Below are positions 47,316-57,600 of a DNA stretch of 64,000 nucleotides, piece by piece. This DNA is from Croceicoccus estronivorus. Lineage in GTDB: Bacteria > Pseudomonadota > Alphaproteobacteria > Sphingomonadales > Sphingomonadaceae. Position numbers and translations under genes: made by a program. The notes under the pieces were generated by a model. That model had not been told where the DNA came from. It made no database searches and was given only the letters and a program-made list of their open reading frames with translations. Each line of letters opens with the position of its first letter. Position 1 is the first letter of the stretch. The stretch spans positions 62,001-126,000 of the forward strand of contig NZ_JRQQ01000001.1 of the NCBI RefSeq assembly GCF_001625325.1. Reading direction: 5' to 3'.

Positions 47316-48143
47316 TCATTGATAAGGCGGCTTATCCAGCCCTTTCGGGCTAAGCGTGAATATCTCGCATCCATCTTCAGTGATGCCGATGGAATGTTCG
47401 AACTGCGCTGACAGCGACTTGTCGCGTGTCACGGCAGTCCAACCATCATTGAGCAGCTTCACTCCCGGCTTGCCGAGATTAATCATCGGCTCGATGGTGA
47501 AGAACATGCCTGGCTTCAGTTCAGGCCCGGTGCCAGCCCGTGCCGCATGAATTACTTCTGGCGCATCGTGAAACAGACGCCCGACGCCGTGCCCGCAGAA
47601 TTCCCGTACCACGCCATAACGGAATTGCTCCGCATGTGCTTGAATTGCGGCGCCGATATCCCCCAGCCGTGCACCCGGCCGTGCCTTTTCGATACCGAGC
47701 ATGAGGCATTCATGTGTGACTTCAACCAGCCTCCGCGCTTTCAGCGATACGTCGCCGACAAGATACATCCGACTGGAATCCCCGTGCCAACCATCGAGCA
47801 ACGGCGTGACGTCGATATTGACGATATCGCCCTCTTTCAGCGCCTTGTCGGATGGAATGCCATGGCAAACCACATGATTGATCGAAATGCAGCAACTATG
47901 TTCGTATCCGCGATAGCCGAGGGTTGCCGGAACCGCTCCGCCATCCATAGTCATTTCACGGACGACATCATCAAGTTTGCCAGTGGTCACTCCCGGCTGC
48001 ACCAGCGGAACCATCGCATCGAGGATTTCCGCAGCCAGCCGACCGGCCTTGCGCATACTTTCGAAAGCTTCGGGCCCATGCAGCTTGATCGTGCCGTCCC
48101 GCAGCACAGTATCGTCGGAAGTAATCGTCTGGTATTGTGTCAT
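47316..48143 (-). CDS. map: Methionine aminopeptidase, type I
   Basis: 275 residues. It removes the N-terminal methionine from new proteins. Metal ligands appear in NIDVTPLLDGWHGD (Asp), CGHGVGRLFH (His), FTIEPMI (Glu) and QFEHSIGIT (Glu). The frame runs upstream to 48170, but MTQYQTIT at 48143 is the natural start. Confidence 0.95.
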   Translation of the reverse strand: MTQYQTITSDDTVLRDGTIKLHGPEAFESMRKAGRLAAEILDAMVPLVQPGVTTGKLDDVVREMTMDGGAVPATLGYRGYEHSCCISINHVVCHGIPSDKALKEGDIVNIDVTPLLDGWHGDSSRMYLVGDVSLKARRLVEVTHECLMLGIEKARPGARLGDIGAAIQAHAEQFRYGVVREFCGHGVGRLFHDAPEVIHAARAGTGPELKPGMFFTIEPMINLGKPGVKLLNDGWTAVTRDKSLSAQFEHSIGITEDGCEIFTLSPKGLDKPPYQ

Positions 48144-48183
48144 GGCTCGCCATGTAGCGAGCATCGGCACAAAATGCGAGTAT

Positions 48184-49077
48184 TCAGCGGCCGGTCGCGA
48201 AGCTTTCCTTGAATTCCGGCTTCACGGCCCGCAGGATCGCCGATGTGACCGGCAGTGTCACTTCGTAGCTGCCTTCGGCGTAAGGTCCCGCCGCATAAGG
48301 TGGGATAAGGAAGCCGATACGGTCGAAAGCCTTCCCGCTGGAGGAACCGAGAATCGGGATCGTATCCTCCAACCCGATACAAGCGCTCATCCAGTCGCTC
48401 TGATCGCGTACGATCTTCTTGCCTCGCTTTTTCGCGCGAGCACGGTCAAGCGCATCACACAACGCGGGCTGGACCGCCTTCGCCAGGGTCGCAGACGACG
48501 TGAAAAGAGACATGAGCTTGCGCTGCTGCCCCGCCTTCTTGTCCCACAGCAAACTGTCGAAGGTGGTGTTGCCGTGTGCGCCGCCGGTAAAGGCGTAGAT
48601 CTCCGCCGAAAGGCTGAGCCAATTCGGAAGATCCGTTACCACGGCCCAGTCGGTCGACTGGGCATAAGGGCGGAATGGGAAGCCGTCCTTCTCCGCTTCG
48701 ACCCGGAATTCCGCCGTTTCCTTCGCCAGGGTCGTGCGCTTCTTTTCCGCATCGGCATCGAGCTGCGCTTTCAGTTCCGGGATCTGTCCGGCTTGTGCGG
48801 GATAGGCATAGTGAAACGTGTAATCGTCATATTCGACATCGATCGCTCTCGCCCCACCCACCGGGCCGGACGCAAGATCCTTCGCCGCAGCATCCACTGC
48901 CGCTGGATCGGGAACAGCGGCATCTGCCTTGTCCGTCTCGGCAGCAACCTCTCCGTCCGGTGAAGCTGCCTTGCCTTTCGGCTCGGAACTGCTGTTGTCC
49001 GGCGTGCACCCCGCCATCATGATCGCTACCAGGCCCGCCAGCACTGGCAGGCCGCGATGCGGATTCTTCTCGCGCAT
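48184..49077 (-). CDS. Lipoprotein with DUF4163/RsiV-like (DUF3298) domains
   Basis: 297 residues. A lipobox (IMMAGC, Cys about 23) is followed by a low-complexity linker. The DUF4163 region starts around VEYDDYTFHYAYPAQ. The C-terminal DUF3298-type part has YAFTGGAHGNTTFDSL. RsiV-like domains bind lysozyme or sense envelope stress in some bacteria. Lipid anchoring is inferred from the motif. It diverges from the M17 aminopeptidase with a 29-base gap. Confidence 0.85.
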   Translation of the reverse strand: MREKNPHRGLPVLAGLVAIMMAGCTPDNSSSEPKGKAASPDGEVAAETDKADAAVPDPAAVDAAAKDLASGPVGGARAIDVEYDDYTFHYAYPAQAGQIPELKAQLDADAEKKRTTLAKETAEFRVEAEKDGFPFRPYAQSTDWAVVTDLPNWLSLSAEIYAFTGGAHGNTTFDSLLWDKKAGQQRKLMSLFTSSATLAKAVQPALCDALDRARAKKRGKKIVRDQSDWMSACIGLEDTIPILGSSSGKAFDRIGFLIPPYAAGPYAEGSYEVTLPVTSAILRAVKPEFKESFATGR

Positions 49078-49106
49078 ATCGACTCCCTGAGGCATGAAGC
49101 AGGAAT

Positions 49107-50489
49107 ATGACGGACAAACATGCGCTGATCCAGCCCGACCGTGGGCAAAACTCCATTCCCATTCATCTCGTTACCAAGGATAATCTGGGCGACTGGCTGA
49201 AATCACTGTCCAAAGCGCAGCGTTCTGCGCTGGCAGCACAAAGGTTTGCAGGCCACAAAGGCGAAACCGCCATCGTACCGGACGGCGACACCTGGTTTGC
49301 AGTCGGAGGTGTCGGCGACCCCGCAGCGCTTTCAAGCTGGTGCCTTGCGAAACTGGCCGAAATCCTGCCTGCCGGAACTTATGCATTGGCACAGGGCGAG
49401 CCCGGCAAGGCCCTGCTGGGCTGGCAGACTGCGCAATACCGGTTCACGCGCTACCGCGAGGACAAGGAGGCCACCGGGCCGCGCATTCTGCTCACGAAAG
49501 ATGCCAGGGCCGTCGGACCTGCGCTGGCCGAAGCGGCAGCGGTGAACAAGGTCCGCGATCTCGTCAACACACCTGCCGAAGATATGGGGCCCTCTGACAT
49601 CGAGGCCGAAGCCGAACTGCTGGCGAAGACATATCGGGCTGAGCTCAACGTGGTCCGGGGCGACACCCTGCATCGCGACTATCCGATGGTGCATGCCGTC
49701 GGTCGCGCGGCCAGCCGCCATCACGCACCGCGCCTGATCGAACTGACATGGGGCGACCCCAAGGCCCCACGCCTCGCCATTGTCGGCAAAGGTGTATGCT
49801 TCGATTCCGGTGGCCTCGACATCAAGCCCGCATCGGCAATGCTCCTGATGAAGAAGGACATGGGCGGTGCCGCTCATGCCCTGGCACTGGCGGGACTCGT
49901 CATGGGCTCAGGCCTGAAAGTGCGCCTGCATCTGCTGGTGCCCGCAGTGGAAAATGCCGTTTCGGGCAACGCCTTCCGCCCTGGTGATGTGCTCAAATCA
50001 CGATTGGGCACGACAGTGGAGATTGGCAACACGGACGCTGAAGGCCGCCTTGTCCTGGCCGACGCGCTTGTCCGGGCAAGCGAGGAAAAGCCCGATCTGA
50101 TCATTGATTTCGCTACTCTGACCGGTGCCGCGCGGGTCGCGCTGGGGCCCGATTTGCCAGCGCTGTTCACACGATATGATGAAACTGCCGATGCTCTGAT
50201 TAGCGCTGGCAGGGCCAGCAACGATGAGATCTGGCGGTTACCGCTGCATGAAGGTTATGCCGACTGGCTGAAATCGGACATCGCAGACACCAACAACACG
50301 CATTCCAACGGCTTTGCAGGCGCCACCATTGCAGCCTTGTTCCTCGACAAGTTCGTCGGGAAAGACATCGACTGGGCTCACTTCGATACTTACGCATGGC
50401 GGCAGGCGGCCAAGCCGGGACGCCCCAAAGGCGGGGAAGCGCTGGGCCTGCGCGCGGCGTGGAAGATGCTGCAGGAACGCTACGGATAA
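49107..50489 (+). CDS. M17 leucyl aminopeptidase family protein
   Basis: 460 residues. Two-metal motifs are clear: GKGVCFDSGGLDIKP and NTDAEGRLVLADAL, with KKDMGGAAHALALAG between. M17 enzymes release N-terminal residues from peptides in the cytoplasm. It starts a plus-strand run with an SH3 mini-protein and argC. Confidence 0.94.
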   Translation: MTDKHALIQPDRGQNSIPIHLVTKDNLGDWLKSLSKAQRSALAAQRFAGHKGETAIVPDGDTWFAVGGVGDPAALSSWCLAKLAEILPAGTYALAQGEPGKALLGWQTAQYRFTRYREDKEATGPRILLTKDARAVGPALAEAAAVNKVRDLVNTPAEDMGPSDIEAEAELLAKTYRAELNVVRGDTLHRDYPMVHAVGRAASRHHAPRLIELTWGDPKAPRLAIVGKGVCFDSGGLDIKPASAMLLMKKDMGGAAHALALAGLVMGSGLKVRLHLLVPAVENAVSGNAFRPGDVLKSRLGTTVEIGNTDAEGRLVLADALVRASEEKPDLIIDFATLTGAARVALGPDLPALFTRYDETADALISAGRASNDEIWRLPLHEGYADWLKSDIADTNNTHSNGFAGATIAALFLDKFVGKDIDWAHFDTYAWRQAAKPGRPKGGEALGLRAAWKMLQERYG

Positions 50490-50544
50490 CTTGATAGAGG
50501 GGCCTTGCGGGGCTAAGCGCCCGCTCTTCCGTTTCGAAGGGCAC

Positions 50545-50886
50545 ATGGAATTGACTGCACTGACCATCCCCACCGGCCAGTTGACCCTGTCCGGCCCGAG
50601 CGAACAGCTCGACGCCGCGCATTTGCCCCTGCGTGGGGATCTCGCGCATGTTCGCCTCGCAGGGCGTTGTTTCGTGCCCCATTATGCCGTCCCGATGGCC
50701 CGCGTCGTCATTAAGGATAACTCGTTGCTTCGAAGCATTGCCAGGACGGATGCCGAGGAACTGGCGATGCTCGCCAGCGGAACCGTCTTCAATGTGCTCG
50801 ACATTGCGGGCAATTGGGCATGGGGCCAGGTCGGAGACGACGGTCTGGTCGGCTATCTTCCACTCGAAACATTGGGTGAGGCATGA
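50545..50886 (+). CDS. SH3-domain mini-protein (no NlpC/P60 domain)
   Basis: 113 residues resembling the N-terminal bacterial SH3 domain of NlpC/P60 peptidoglycan peptidases (SGTVFNVLDIAGNWAWGQV, then DDGLVGYLPLETL). The peptidase domain that usually follows is absent because the argC start overlaps the stop. No signal peptide is seen. It could be a truncated remnant or a stand-alone wall-binding or regulatory domain. ATG 50545 has GAAGG before it; a longer frame runs into the M17 gene. Confidence 0.65.
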   Translation: MELTALTIPTGQLTLSGPSEQLDAAHLPLRGDLAHVRLAGRCFVPHYAVPMARVVIKDNSLLRSIARTDAEELAMLASGTVFNVLDIAGNWAWGQVGDDGLVGYLPLETLGEA

Positions 50887-51806
50887 GCATCACGGTATTC
50901 ATCGATGGCGCGGCAGGAACCACCGGCCTGGAAATCGCCGAGCGGTTGAGCGGGCGGGATGAGATCTCTCTCCTGATCCTCGACGATGAACGGCGCAAGG
51001 ATGCCAGTGCGAGACGCGATGCATTTCATGCCGCCGATTTCGCCATTCTGTGCCTCCCCGACGATGCCGCTCGCGAAGCCGTGGCATTGGCCGAAGGGGC
51101 CAAAGTGCGGATCATCGACGCGTCGACCGCGCATCGGGTGGCAGATGGCTGGACATATGGCTTTCCCGAAGTTGTGGGGCATGAAGCCGTGGCTCACGCC
51201 GACCGGGTCAGCAATCCCGGATGCTATTCCACCGGCTTCATCGCGCTGATCGCCCCTCTGGTGAAAGCCGGACTGCTGCCGGCTGACTGGCCTTACACCT
51301 GCAATGCTGTCTCCGGTTATTCCGGCGGCGGCAAGGCATTGATCGAACGGTTCGAACAGGACGGCGACATCGCATGGCGCGGTTACGCGTTGCAGCTCGG
51401 ACATAAACATGTGCCGGAAATGCAGGCCCGCTGCGGTCTTGCAATAGCTCCTCTATTCGCACCTGCCGTAATTCCTGCCCATCGCGGCATGGTCGTGGAA
51501 GTTCCGCTTCCTCTTTCCGCCATGAAGGGCGCGGGCACACCTGAAGCCATGCGGGAATGGCTGGCCAATTTCTATGCCAGCAGCCCGGTCGTACATATGG
51601 GCCGGGATCCCGGTAGCGAGTTGCTGCTGCGCAAAGCCCGCGAACCTGGCGACCGGTTGGAATTGCATGTGTTCGCCTCTGACGATGGCAGCCAGGCACG
51701 GCTTGTCGCGATGCTCGATAACCTTGGAAAAGGGGCCAGCGGGGCGGCTGTTCAATCGCTTAACCTGATGGCGGGCCTGCCTGAAACGGCAGGCCTCCGT
51801 TTGTAG
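50883..51806 (+). CDS. argC: N-acetyl-gamma-glutamyl-phosphate reductase, short type
   Basis: 307 residues of the short (type 2) form. It reduces N-acetylglutamyl phosphate in arginine synthesis. The catalytic Cys is in VSNPGCYSTG and the NADP-binding end starts FIDGAAGTTGLEI. Its start overlaps the SH3 gene by four bases. Other arg genes are not in the window. Confidence 0.94.
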   Translation: MSITVFIDGAAGTTGLEIAERLSGRDEISLLILDDERRKDASARRDAFHAADFAILCLPDDAAREAVALAEGAKVRIIDASTAHRVADGWTYGFPEVVGHEAVAHADRVSNPGCYSTGFIALIAPLVKAGLLPADWPYTCNAVSGYSGGGKALIERFEQDGDIAWRGYALQLGHKHVPEMQARCGLAIAPLFAPAVIPAHRGMVVEVPLPLSAMKGAGTPEAMREWLANFYASSPVVHMGRDPGSELLLRKAREPGDRLELHVFASDDGSQARLVAMLDNLGKGASGAAVQSLNLMAGLPETAGLRL

Positions 51807-51835
51807 CCACCTGTCAGGGTGAGGCTGCCATTTTA
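51788..51835 (+). terminator. Possible argC terminator
   Basis: GGCAGGCCTC (51788-51797) can pair with GAGGCTGCC (51821-51829) with one bulge, followed by ATTTTAC. The hairpin overlaps the argC stop. Moderate to low confidence. Confidence 0.35.
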
Positions 51836-51875
51836 CAAGGAATGCCTAAGAATCGGGCAGCGATCTGACCAATAT

Positions 51876-51903
51876 TTGCACACGCGTTAACCGTAGGGTG
51901 CAA
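51876..51903. promoter_or_regulatory. Inverted repeat TTGCAC...GTGCAA upstream of glnB
   Basis: A perfect 6-base inverted repeat with a 16-base gap. NtrC sites have GCAC/GTGC arms but a smaller gap, so this could be a variant nitrogen-control site. It lies about 95 bases before the sigma-54-like promoter, a position that suits an enhancer. Confidence 0.35.
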
Positions 51904-51996
51904 CGGCACTGGCCGTCGCAATCGTTTCCTGACCGCAAATGGCAGATTCCTCCCTTTTACACGCGGTCGCAATGGCCTAATCCACTGGTGAGCGCC

Positions 51997-52013
51997 TTGG
52001 CATGATTCTTGAT
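51997..52013 (+). promoter_or_regulatory. Sigma-54-type promoter for glnB-glnA
   Basis: TTGGCATG (51997-52004) then ATTC and TTGAT (52009-52013) match the -24/-12 pattern TGGCAY-N5-TTGCW with one deviation in the -12 GC. It is 80 bases before glnB, where nitrogen genes commonly have such promoters. Confidence 0.5.
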
Positions 52014-52033
52014 TAGGAAAAGGCCAAGGATAG

Positions 52034-52432
<399 letters not shown>

Positions 52433-52503
52433 ACACCAGTTTCCGGGCCGCTTACGCCGAAGGGCGGCTCAGTGTTCAATCGGCACAGAAGGGAAATACC
52501 GAA

Positions 52504-53913
52504 ATGGCCAGTGCAAAGGACGTCCTCAAACAGGTCAAGGACGAGGAAATCGAATGGATTGATCTGCGCTTCACCGATCCCAAAGGTAAGTGGCAGCACC
52601 TGACGATGGTCTCTTCCGTCATCGGTGAGGACGAACTGGAAGAAGGCCTGATGTTCGACGGCTCGTCGATCGAAGGCTGGAAGACCATCAACGAATCCGA
52701 CATGATTCTGAAGCCGGATCTCGATGCGGTCTACATCGATCCGTTCAGTGCGACGCCGATGATGATCATTTTCTGTGACATCGTCGAACCGTCCACCGGC
52801 GAACTCTATGCCCGTGACCCGCGCTCGACCGCCAAGCGCGCCGAAGCCTTCGTCAAGGCCAGCGGCATTGGCGACACCGTCTATGTCGGACCGGAAGCGG
52901 AATTCTTCATGTTCGACGACGTTCGCTTCTACGACGGCTACAACGGCAACGGCTTCAAGATCGACGATGTCGAATTGCCGACCAATTCGGACAAGGAATT
53001 CGAGGAAGGCAACCTTGCTCACCGTCCCCGTGCCAAGGGCGGCTACTTCCCCGTTGCTCCGGTCGACAGCGCCGTTGATATCCGCGGTGAAATGGTCACC
53101 ACCATGCTCGAAATGGGCCTTCCTTGCGACAAGCATCACCACGAAGTCGCGGCTGCCCAGCACGAACTGGGCCTGACGTTCGGCACGCTGGTCAACACGG
53201 CCGATCGCATGCAGATCTACAAGTACGTCGTGCACATGGTTGCGCATGCCTACGGCAAAACTGCCACGTTCATGCCCAAGCCGATCATGACCGACAATGG
53301 TTCGGGCATGCACACGCACATTTCCATCTGGGACGGCGGCAAGCCGCTGTTCGCGGGTAACGGATATGCCGGCCTGTCTGACACCTGCCTCTATTTCATC
53401 GGCGGCGTCATCAAGCATGCCAAGGCCCTGAACGCCTTCACCAACCCGACGACCAACAGCTACAAGCGTCTGGTTCCGGGTTACGAAGCCCCCGTGCTGC
53501 TGGCTTATTCCGCCCGCAACCGTTCGGCTTCCTGCCGTATCCCTTACGGCAGCGGCGACAAGGCAAAGCGCGTGGAATTCCGTTTCCCCGACGCGATGGC
53601 CAACCCCTACCTCTGCTATGCGGCTCTGCTCATGGCCGGCCTCGACGGGATCAAGAACAAGATCCACCCGGGCGAAGCGATGGACAAGAACCTCTACGAT
53701 CTGCCGCCGGCAGAACTGGCAGAAGTTCCGACCGTTTGTGGCTCGCTCCGCGAAGCGCTGGAATCGTTGGCTGCCGACCATGAATTCCTGCTCGACGGCG
53801 GCGTCTTCACGGTCGACCAGATCGAAGCTTACATGGAACTCAAGTGGCCGGAAGTCATGCGTGTGGAAACCACGCCGACTGCCGCTGAATTCGATATGTA
53901 TTACAGCGCCTGA
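52504..53913 (+). CDS. glnA: Glutamine synthetase, type I
   Basis: 469 residues. It makes glutamine from glutamate and ammonia. Tyr398 in NLYDLPPAE is the adenylylation site. [15 protein letters not shown] is the N-terminal beta-grasp signature and [16 protein letters not shown] the ATP-binding signature. Co-expressed with glnB; a terminator follows. Confidence 0.98.
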   Translation: MASAKDVLKQVKDEEIEWIDLRFTDPKGKWQHLTMVSSVIGEDELEEGLMFDGSSIEGWKTINESDMILKPDLDAVYIDPFSATPMMIIFCDIVEPSTGELYARDPRSTAKRAEAFVKASGIGDTVYVGPEAEFFMFDDVRFYDGYNGNGFKIDDVELPTNSDKEFEEGNLAHRPRAKGGYFPVAPVDSAVDIRGEMVTTMLEMGLPCDKHHHEVAAAQHELGLTFGTLVNTADRMQIYKYVVHMVAHAYGKTATFMPKPIMTDNGSGMHTHISIWDGGKPLFAGNGYAGLSDTCLYFIGGVIKHAKALNAFTNPTTNSYKRLVPGYEAPVLLAYSARNRSASCRIPYGSGDKAKRVEFRFPDAMANPYLCYAALLMAGLDGIKNKIHPGEAMDKNLYDLPPAELAEVPTVCGSLREALESLAADHEFLLDGGVFTVDQIEAYMELKWPEVMRVETTPTAAEFDMYYSA

Positions 53914-53938
53914 TCCGCGCTTTCATACGATCACCAGA

Positions 53939-53969
53939 GGGGCGTCCGGAAATCCGGGCGCCCTTTTTG
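53939..53969 (+). terminator. Rho-independent terminator after glnA
   Basis: A GC-rich stem (GGGCGTCCGG with CCGGGCGCCC, one mismatch) is followed by CTTTTTGTTT. Strong and well placed just after glnA. Confidence 0.88.
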
Positions 53970-54058
53970 TTTCCGCAGCCATGGTCTGAAACGGTTTTCC
54001 TACACGGCATTCTGTTCACTATATGCCCGGTCCCGCCAATTCAGCGAGACTGGACACC

Positions 54059-54661
54059 ATGCACCGAAAACCTCTCTTCGATACCGTTCGGCACCTGTTG
54101 GGACGTGGCTTCCGGCAACACGAAGTCGCAGCACTGGATGCCGCAATCGACCTGCTCATCGAATCGGAACCCGCCATTTCCTTGCCAGAACCGCTGGCTC
54201 GCCCTCGTAAGGCCAGTGAAGGAGCGGTCACTCTCATCAAACAATTCGAAGGGTGCGCGCGTCGGCGTTCGGACGGGCAGATAGAAGCCTATCCCGACCC
54301 CGGAACGGGAGGGCAACCATGGACTATAGGCTGGGGAGCAACCGGCGCTGATATCGGCCAAGATACCGTCTGGAGCCAGAGCGAATGCGACGCGCGCCTG
54401 TCGCAGGACATTGCCCGGTATGCGGCGGAAGTCGATCAGGCGATCAGCCATGCACCGACCAGCCAGAACCAGTTCGACGCACTGGTTTCGTTCCATTACA
54501 ATACGGGCGCCATCCACCGCGCGACTTTGACGCGCAAGCATTGCGCTGGCGACTACGCCGGTGCAGCCGCAGAATTCGGGCGTTGGTCAAAAGCCGGCGG
54601 ACAGGTCCTGCGCGGTCTTGTCAGGCGCCGCGAAGCGGAAGCCGAACTCTACGCTCAGTAA
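54059..54661 (+). CDS. GH24 phage-type lysozyme
   Basis: 200 residues. The catalytic triad pattern E-8-D-5-T is visible in KQFEGCARRRSDG, YPDPGTGG and WTIGWG. An extra N-terminal part of about 60 residues precedes the lysozyme domain. No holin, spanin or other phage gene is near. ATG 54023 is in frame upstream, but MHRKPLFD at 54059 is my choice; no ribosome site decides. The 3' end overlaps tamB by seven bases tail to tail. A peptidoglycan-cleaving role is inferred. Confidence 0.9.
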   Translation: MHRKPLFDTVRHLLGRGFRQHEVAALDAAIDLLIESEPAISLPEPLARPRKASEGAVTLIKQFEGCARRRSDGQIEAYPDPGTGGQPWTIGWGATGADIGQDTVWSQSECDARLSQDIARYAAEVDQAISHAPTSQNQFDALVSFHYNTGAIHRATLTRKHCAGDYAGAAAEFGRWSKAGGQVLRGLVRRREAEAELYAQ

Positions 54662-57600
54662 TCCTTGCTCGCCTTCACCAACATACTCTCGCGGCCCAAC
54701 GTCGAGACGCTGCCAAGCAGCGATAGCCAGCTTGTCACGCGAAACTCGAGTTGGGTCGCGCTATACCCTTGGCCATCGGTCACAATTTCCACGTAGCCAC
54801 GCTTACCGATATTCTTCCCGGCAGCGATGGCCGTTCCCTGCCCCCGCGCTGGATCGGAAGACACGATCCGCAAACGATCCAAACCGATGGCCGTGCGCAG
54901 GCGGTTGATCGGATCGAGACCGCCACCGCCTCTCAGGGAAGCCAGTGCTGCCCCAAGCTGTAACGCATCGGTAGCACTAAGATCGCTGACCGATCCACCG
55001 AACAGCATGCGCGCAAGCAGTTCTTCCTCGGGCATGGCCGGTGTCGAATTAAAGGCAATTTCCGGCTGGCTGGCGCTGCCTTTGACAGTCACGCGAACCG
55101 AAAGATTGTCGAGATCGGTTTCGGCCAGAATATCGAGCCTCGGATCGGGCGGCACCGTGGCATCGAAAGCAATCCTGCCTCGCGTGAGATCGAAACGCGT
55201 GCCCGCGAATTCGTAGCTTCCGCGCACCATATCCGCCTTGCCGCCAATGCGCGGATCGCTCGTTGTGCCACGAAGGGAGATATTCGCACCCCATTCGCTG
55301 TCGAGCCCCATACCACGCACGAACAGACGGCTGCTGCCCTTGGCATCGATCATGTACCGCCACGGCGCAGCAGGACGTGCGCGGGGTGCCACGTCCGCCG
55401 CAAGATTGATTTCCCGCGTCGCGATATCGGGCAGTTCAGCCACCCCGGCGGATGAACCGAGCCGCCAGTTTGCCTCTTCGATCCGCACCCGCCCGGCAAT
55501 CGTTCCACCATTTCCATCCGAAACGATCCGCATCGGTCCGGTGACTCTTGCCGCCATATCCTTGCGGTCGAGCACCAGGGCATCGTGCGCGGCGAGGCGC
55601 AGATCCATCTGCGGGCCATGCTCGTCAAGCCCGCCAATGTCGATCATCCCGCTACCACTGACTTTGCCGCCGTTGCTCGCCTCTCCGGCAAAGCTTGTCA
55701 GGCGCAGGCGCGATCCCGAAAAACTGCCCCGAGCCCTGATCTTGCGCACATCAGTGCCAGTGATCGAGCTACGGAACCTCAGGCTGTCACTGGCGAGAGA
55801 GCCGCGTACATCGGGATCCGCCAGCGATCCGGTGAAATCAGCCGCCAGATCGACGGGCCCGGTAAGGTCGAAGCCATCTATCGCTGCCAGACGCCAGACT
55901 GCGTCGGCGGGCCCGGCATAGCGCAACTGGGCAAACAGAGCGCCCTGATTCAAACGCTCCATCATGCCGCCAAAGCGGGGAAGCCCACTAATCCTGGCCT
56001 GCAGACGGCCGCGCCGTTCTCCTCCCTCGCGAATGGCCGCGCGTGCCTGCAATTCCTTGGCAGAGAGCTCAGCCACCAGATAGAGGTCGACCGGGCGGGA
56101 CGTAAGAACCAACCCCGAACGCGTCAGCCCTTCGACTGCCAGTTTTGCACTGCCGGAAGGCGGTTCATCCCCGCTATCGCGGTAATCGACGATGCCGGAA
56201 ACTTTCCCTCCGACACTGAGATCGGTCAAGGCTATGTCGAACAGCGACAACGACATGTCCGACAGTTTCAATTCGATTTCGGTTGGGCCCCCGCCCCCGA
56301 AACGGCCTTCGGCAATGGCAATACCATCACCATAGGAAAGCTGTGTGGGGGCAAGCTTCCACCCCTCACCGGCTTTGGTCAGAACCGCACGGCGGGGCAT
56401 GGCTATGTCCCGATCGGCGAATTCGCCCTTTGCCAGAAGGGTGACGCGTTCGGGCGCGCTTGTTCCTTGCAACTGCAGACTAAAGCGGCTGCCTCGCCTT
56501 CCGGCGACCGACGCGTTGAATGTTCCGTTGCCGTCAACGATTCCGGCACGGGCAGCAAAGCGCCCCACGAACAACTGCCCATGACTGATCCCTTGAGCAT
56601 AAATGGAACCCTTGGCCTGCGTACGATCACCGCCCAACACACCTCCCGCCTCAATCCGGGCAGAACGGATCAGCGTAGGGGTCGCACCGGCAAAGCGGGC
56701 ATTCTTGGCATTCAGCGCGACATCGAAACCCTGACCACCGCCACGCGGCATCAACGAAATCGTTCCATCGAGCCCGCCACCCGCCAGCGCAAGCTTTCCA
56801 GAAGCTCCACCGTCGCCCAGCGTAAGCGCGCCGGACAATTCGGTGCGCGAGACAGTCATTCGTTCCACCGCAAGCCGGGTCGGCTCTCCGGTGCGCATGA
56901 CAAGATTTACCCTGCCATCAAATGGCCCAAGCAGGGACTGACCCCCGGTATCGATCCCAAATCCATCCGGGATCGGTGCAAGTGCAACGCGCACGTCCTT
57001 TAACCCGGCAGCAGGCAAGGGATCGGCAAATACCAGCTCAGCTCTCGGCCCGTCGCCGGCGACACTCGCTTCCACGGTGAACGGTCCGTAATCGCTGTGC
57101 TTGCCCCTGCCCGCGATTTTCGTGTGGCCATCGGCTACACTGCCGTCCAGCCGCAATTCCAGCTTGGCCGCATCCAGGGCAACATTCTCAAACAGGATCG
57201 GCCGGTCGCTGCCCAACGCAATTCCACCCCGAAAACGAATTCCGCCGCCAGTCAGCGATGCCAGGGTATCGTTGGTGATTTGGGGCATACGTCCCGCCAG
57301 ATTGGCCTTGACCAGCCATCCGCCGTTTGTCGCCAGCTTGGCCAGCACTTTTGCCTGACCGTCAATCTTACCCAGATTCTGGAGCGCGAGACCACGCGCC
57401 GCAATGGGGCCGGCCAACGCATAGCCCCCCTTCGCAGTATCTCCACGCAGCGAGAAATTGCCCGTAAGGCCGGGGAACGCCAACCGCAGGTCATCCGAGA
57501 GCAGTTGCCCCTCGCCCAATGAAATCGTGCCCTGAATCTGCCCGTTGGTCAGCAGCGGATCGGCCATCGCATTGCCGGTTTCGATCTTCGCCACGGCCAT

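Noticed and set aside
54023-54661. Prophage signalled by the lysozyme
   Set aside because: No other phage gene around; flanking genes are housekeeping.
55585-57003. 472-codon plus-strand frame
   Set aside because: Antisense to tamB; composition follows the opposite strand and no domain is seen.
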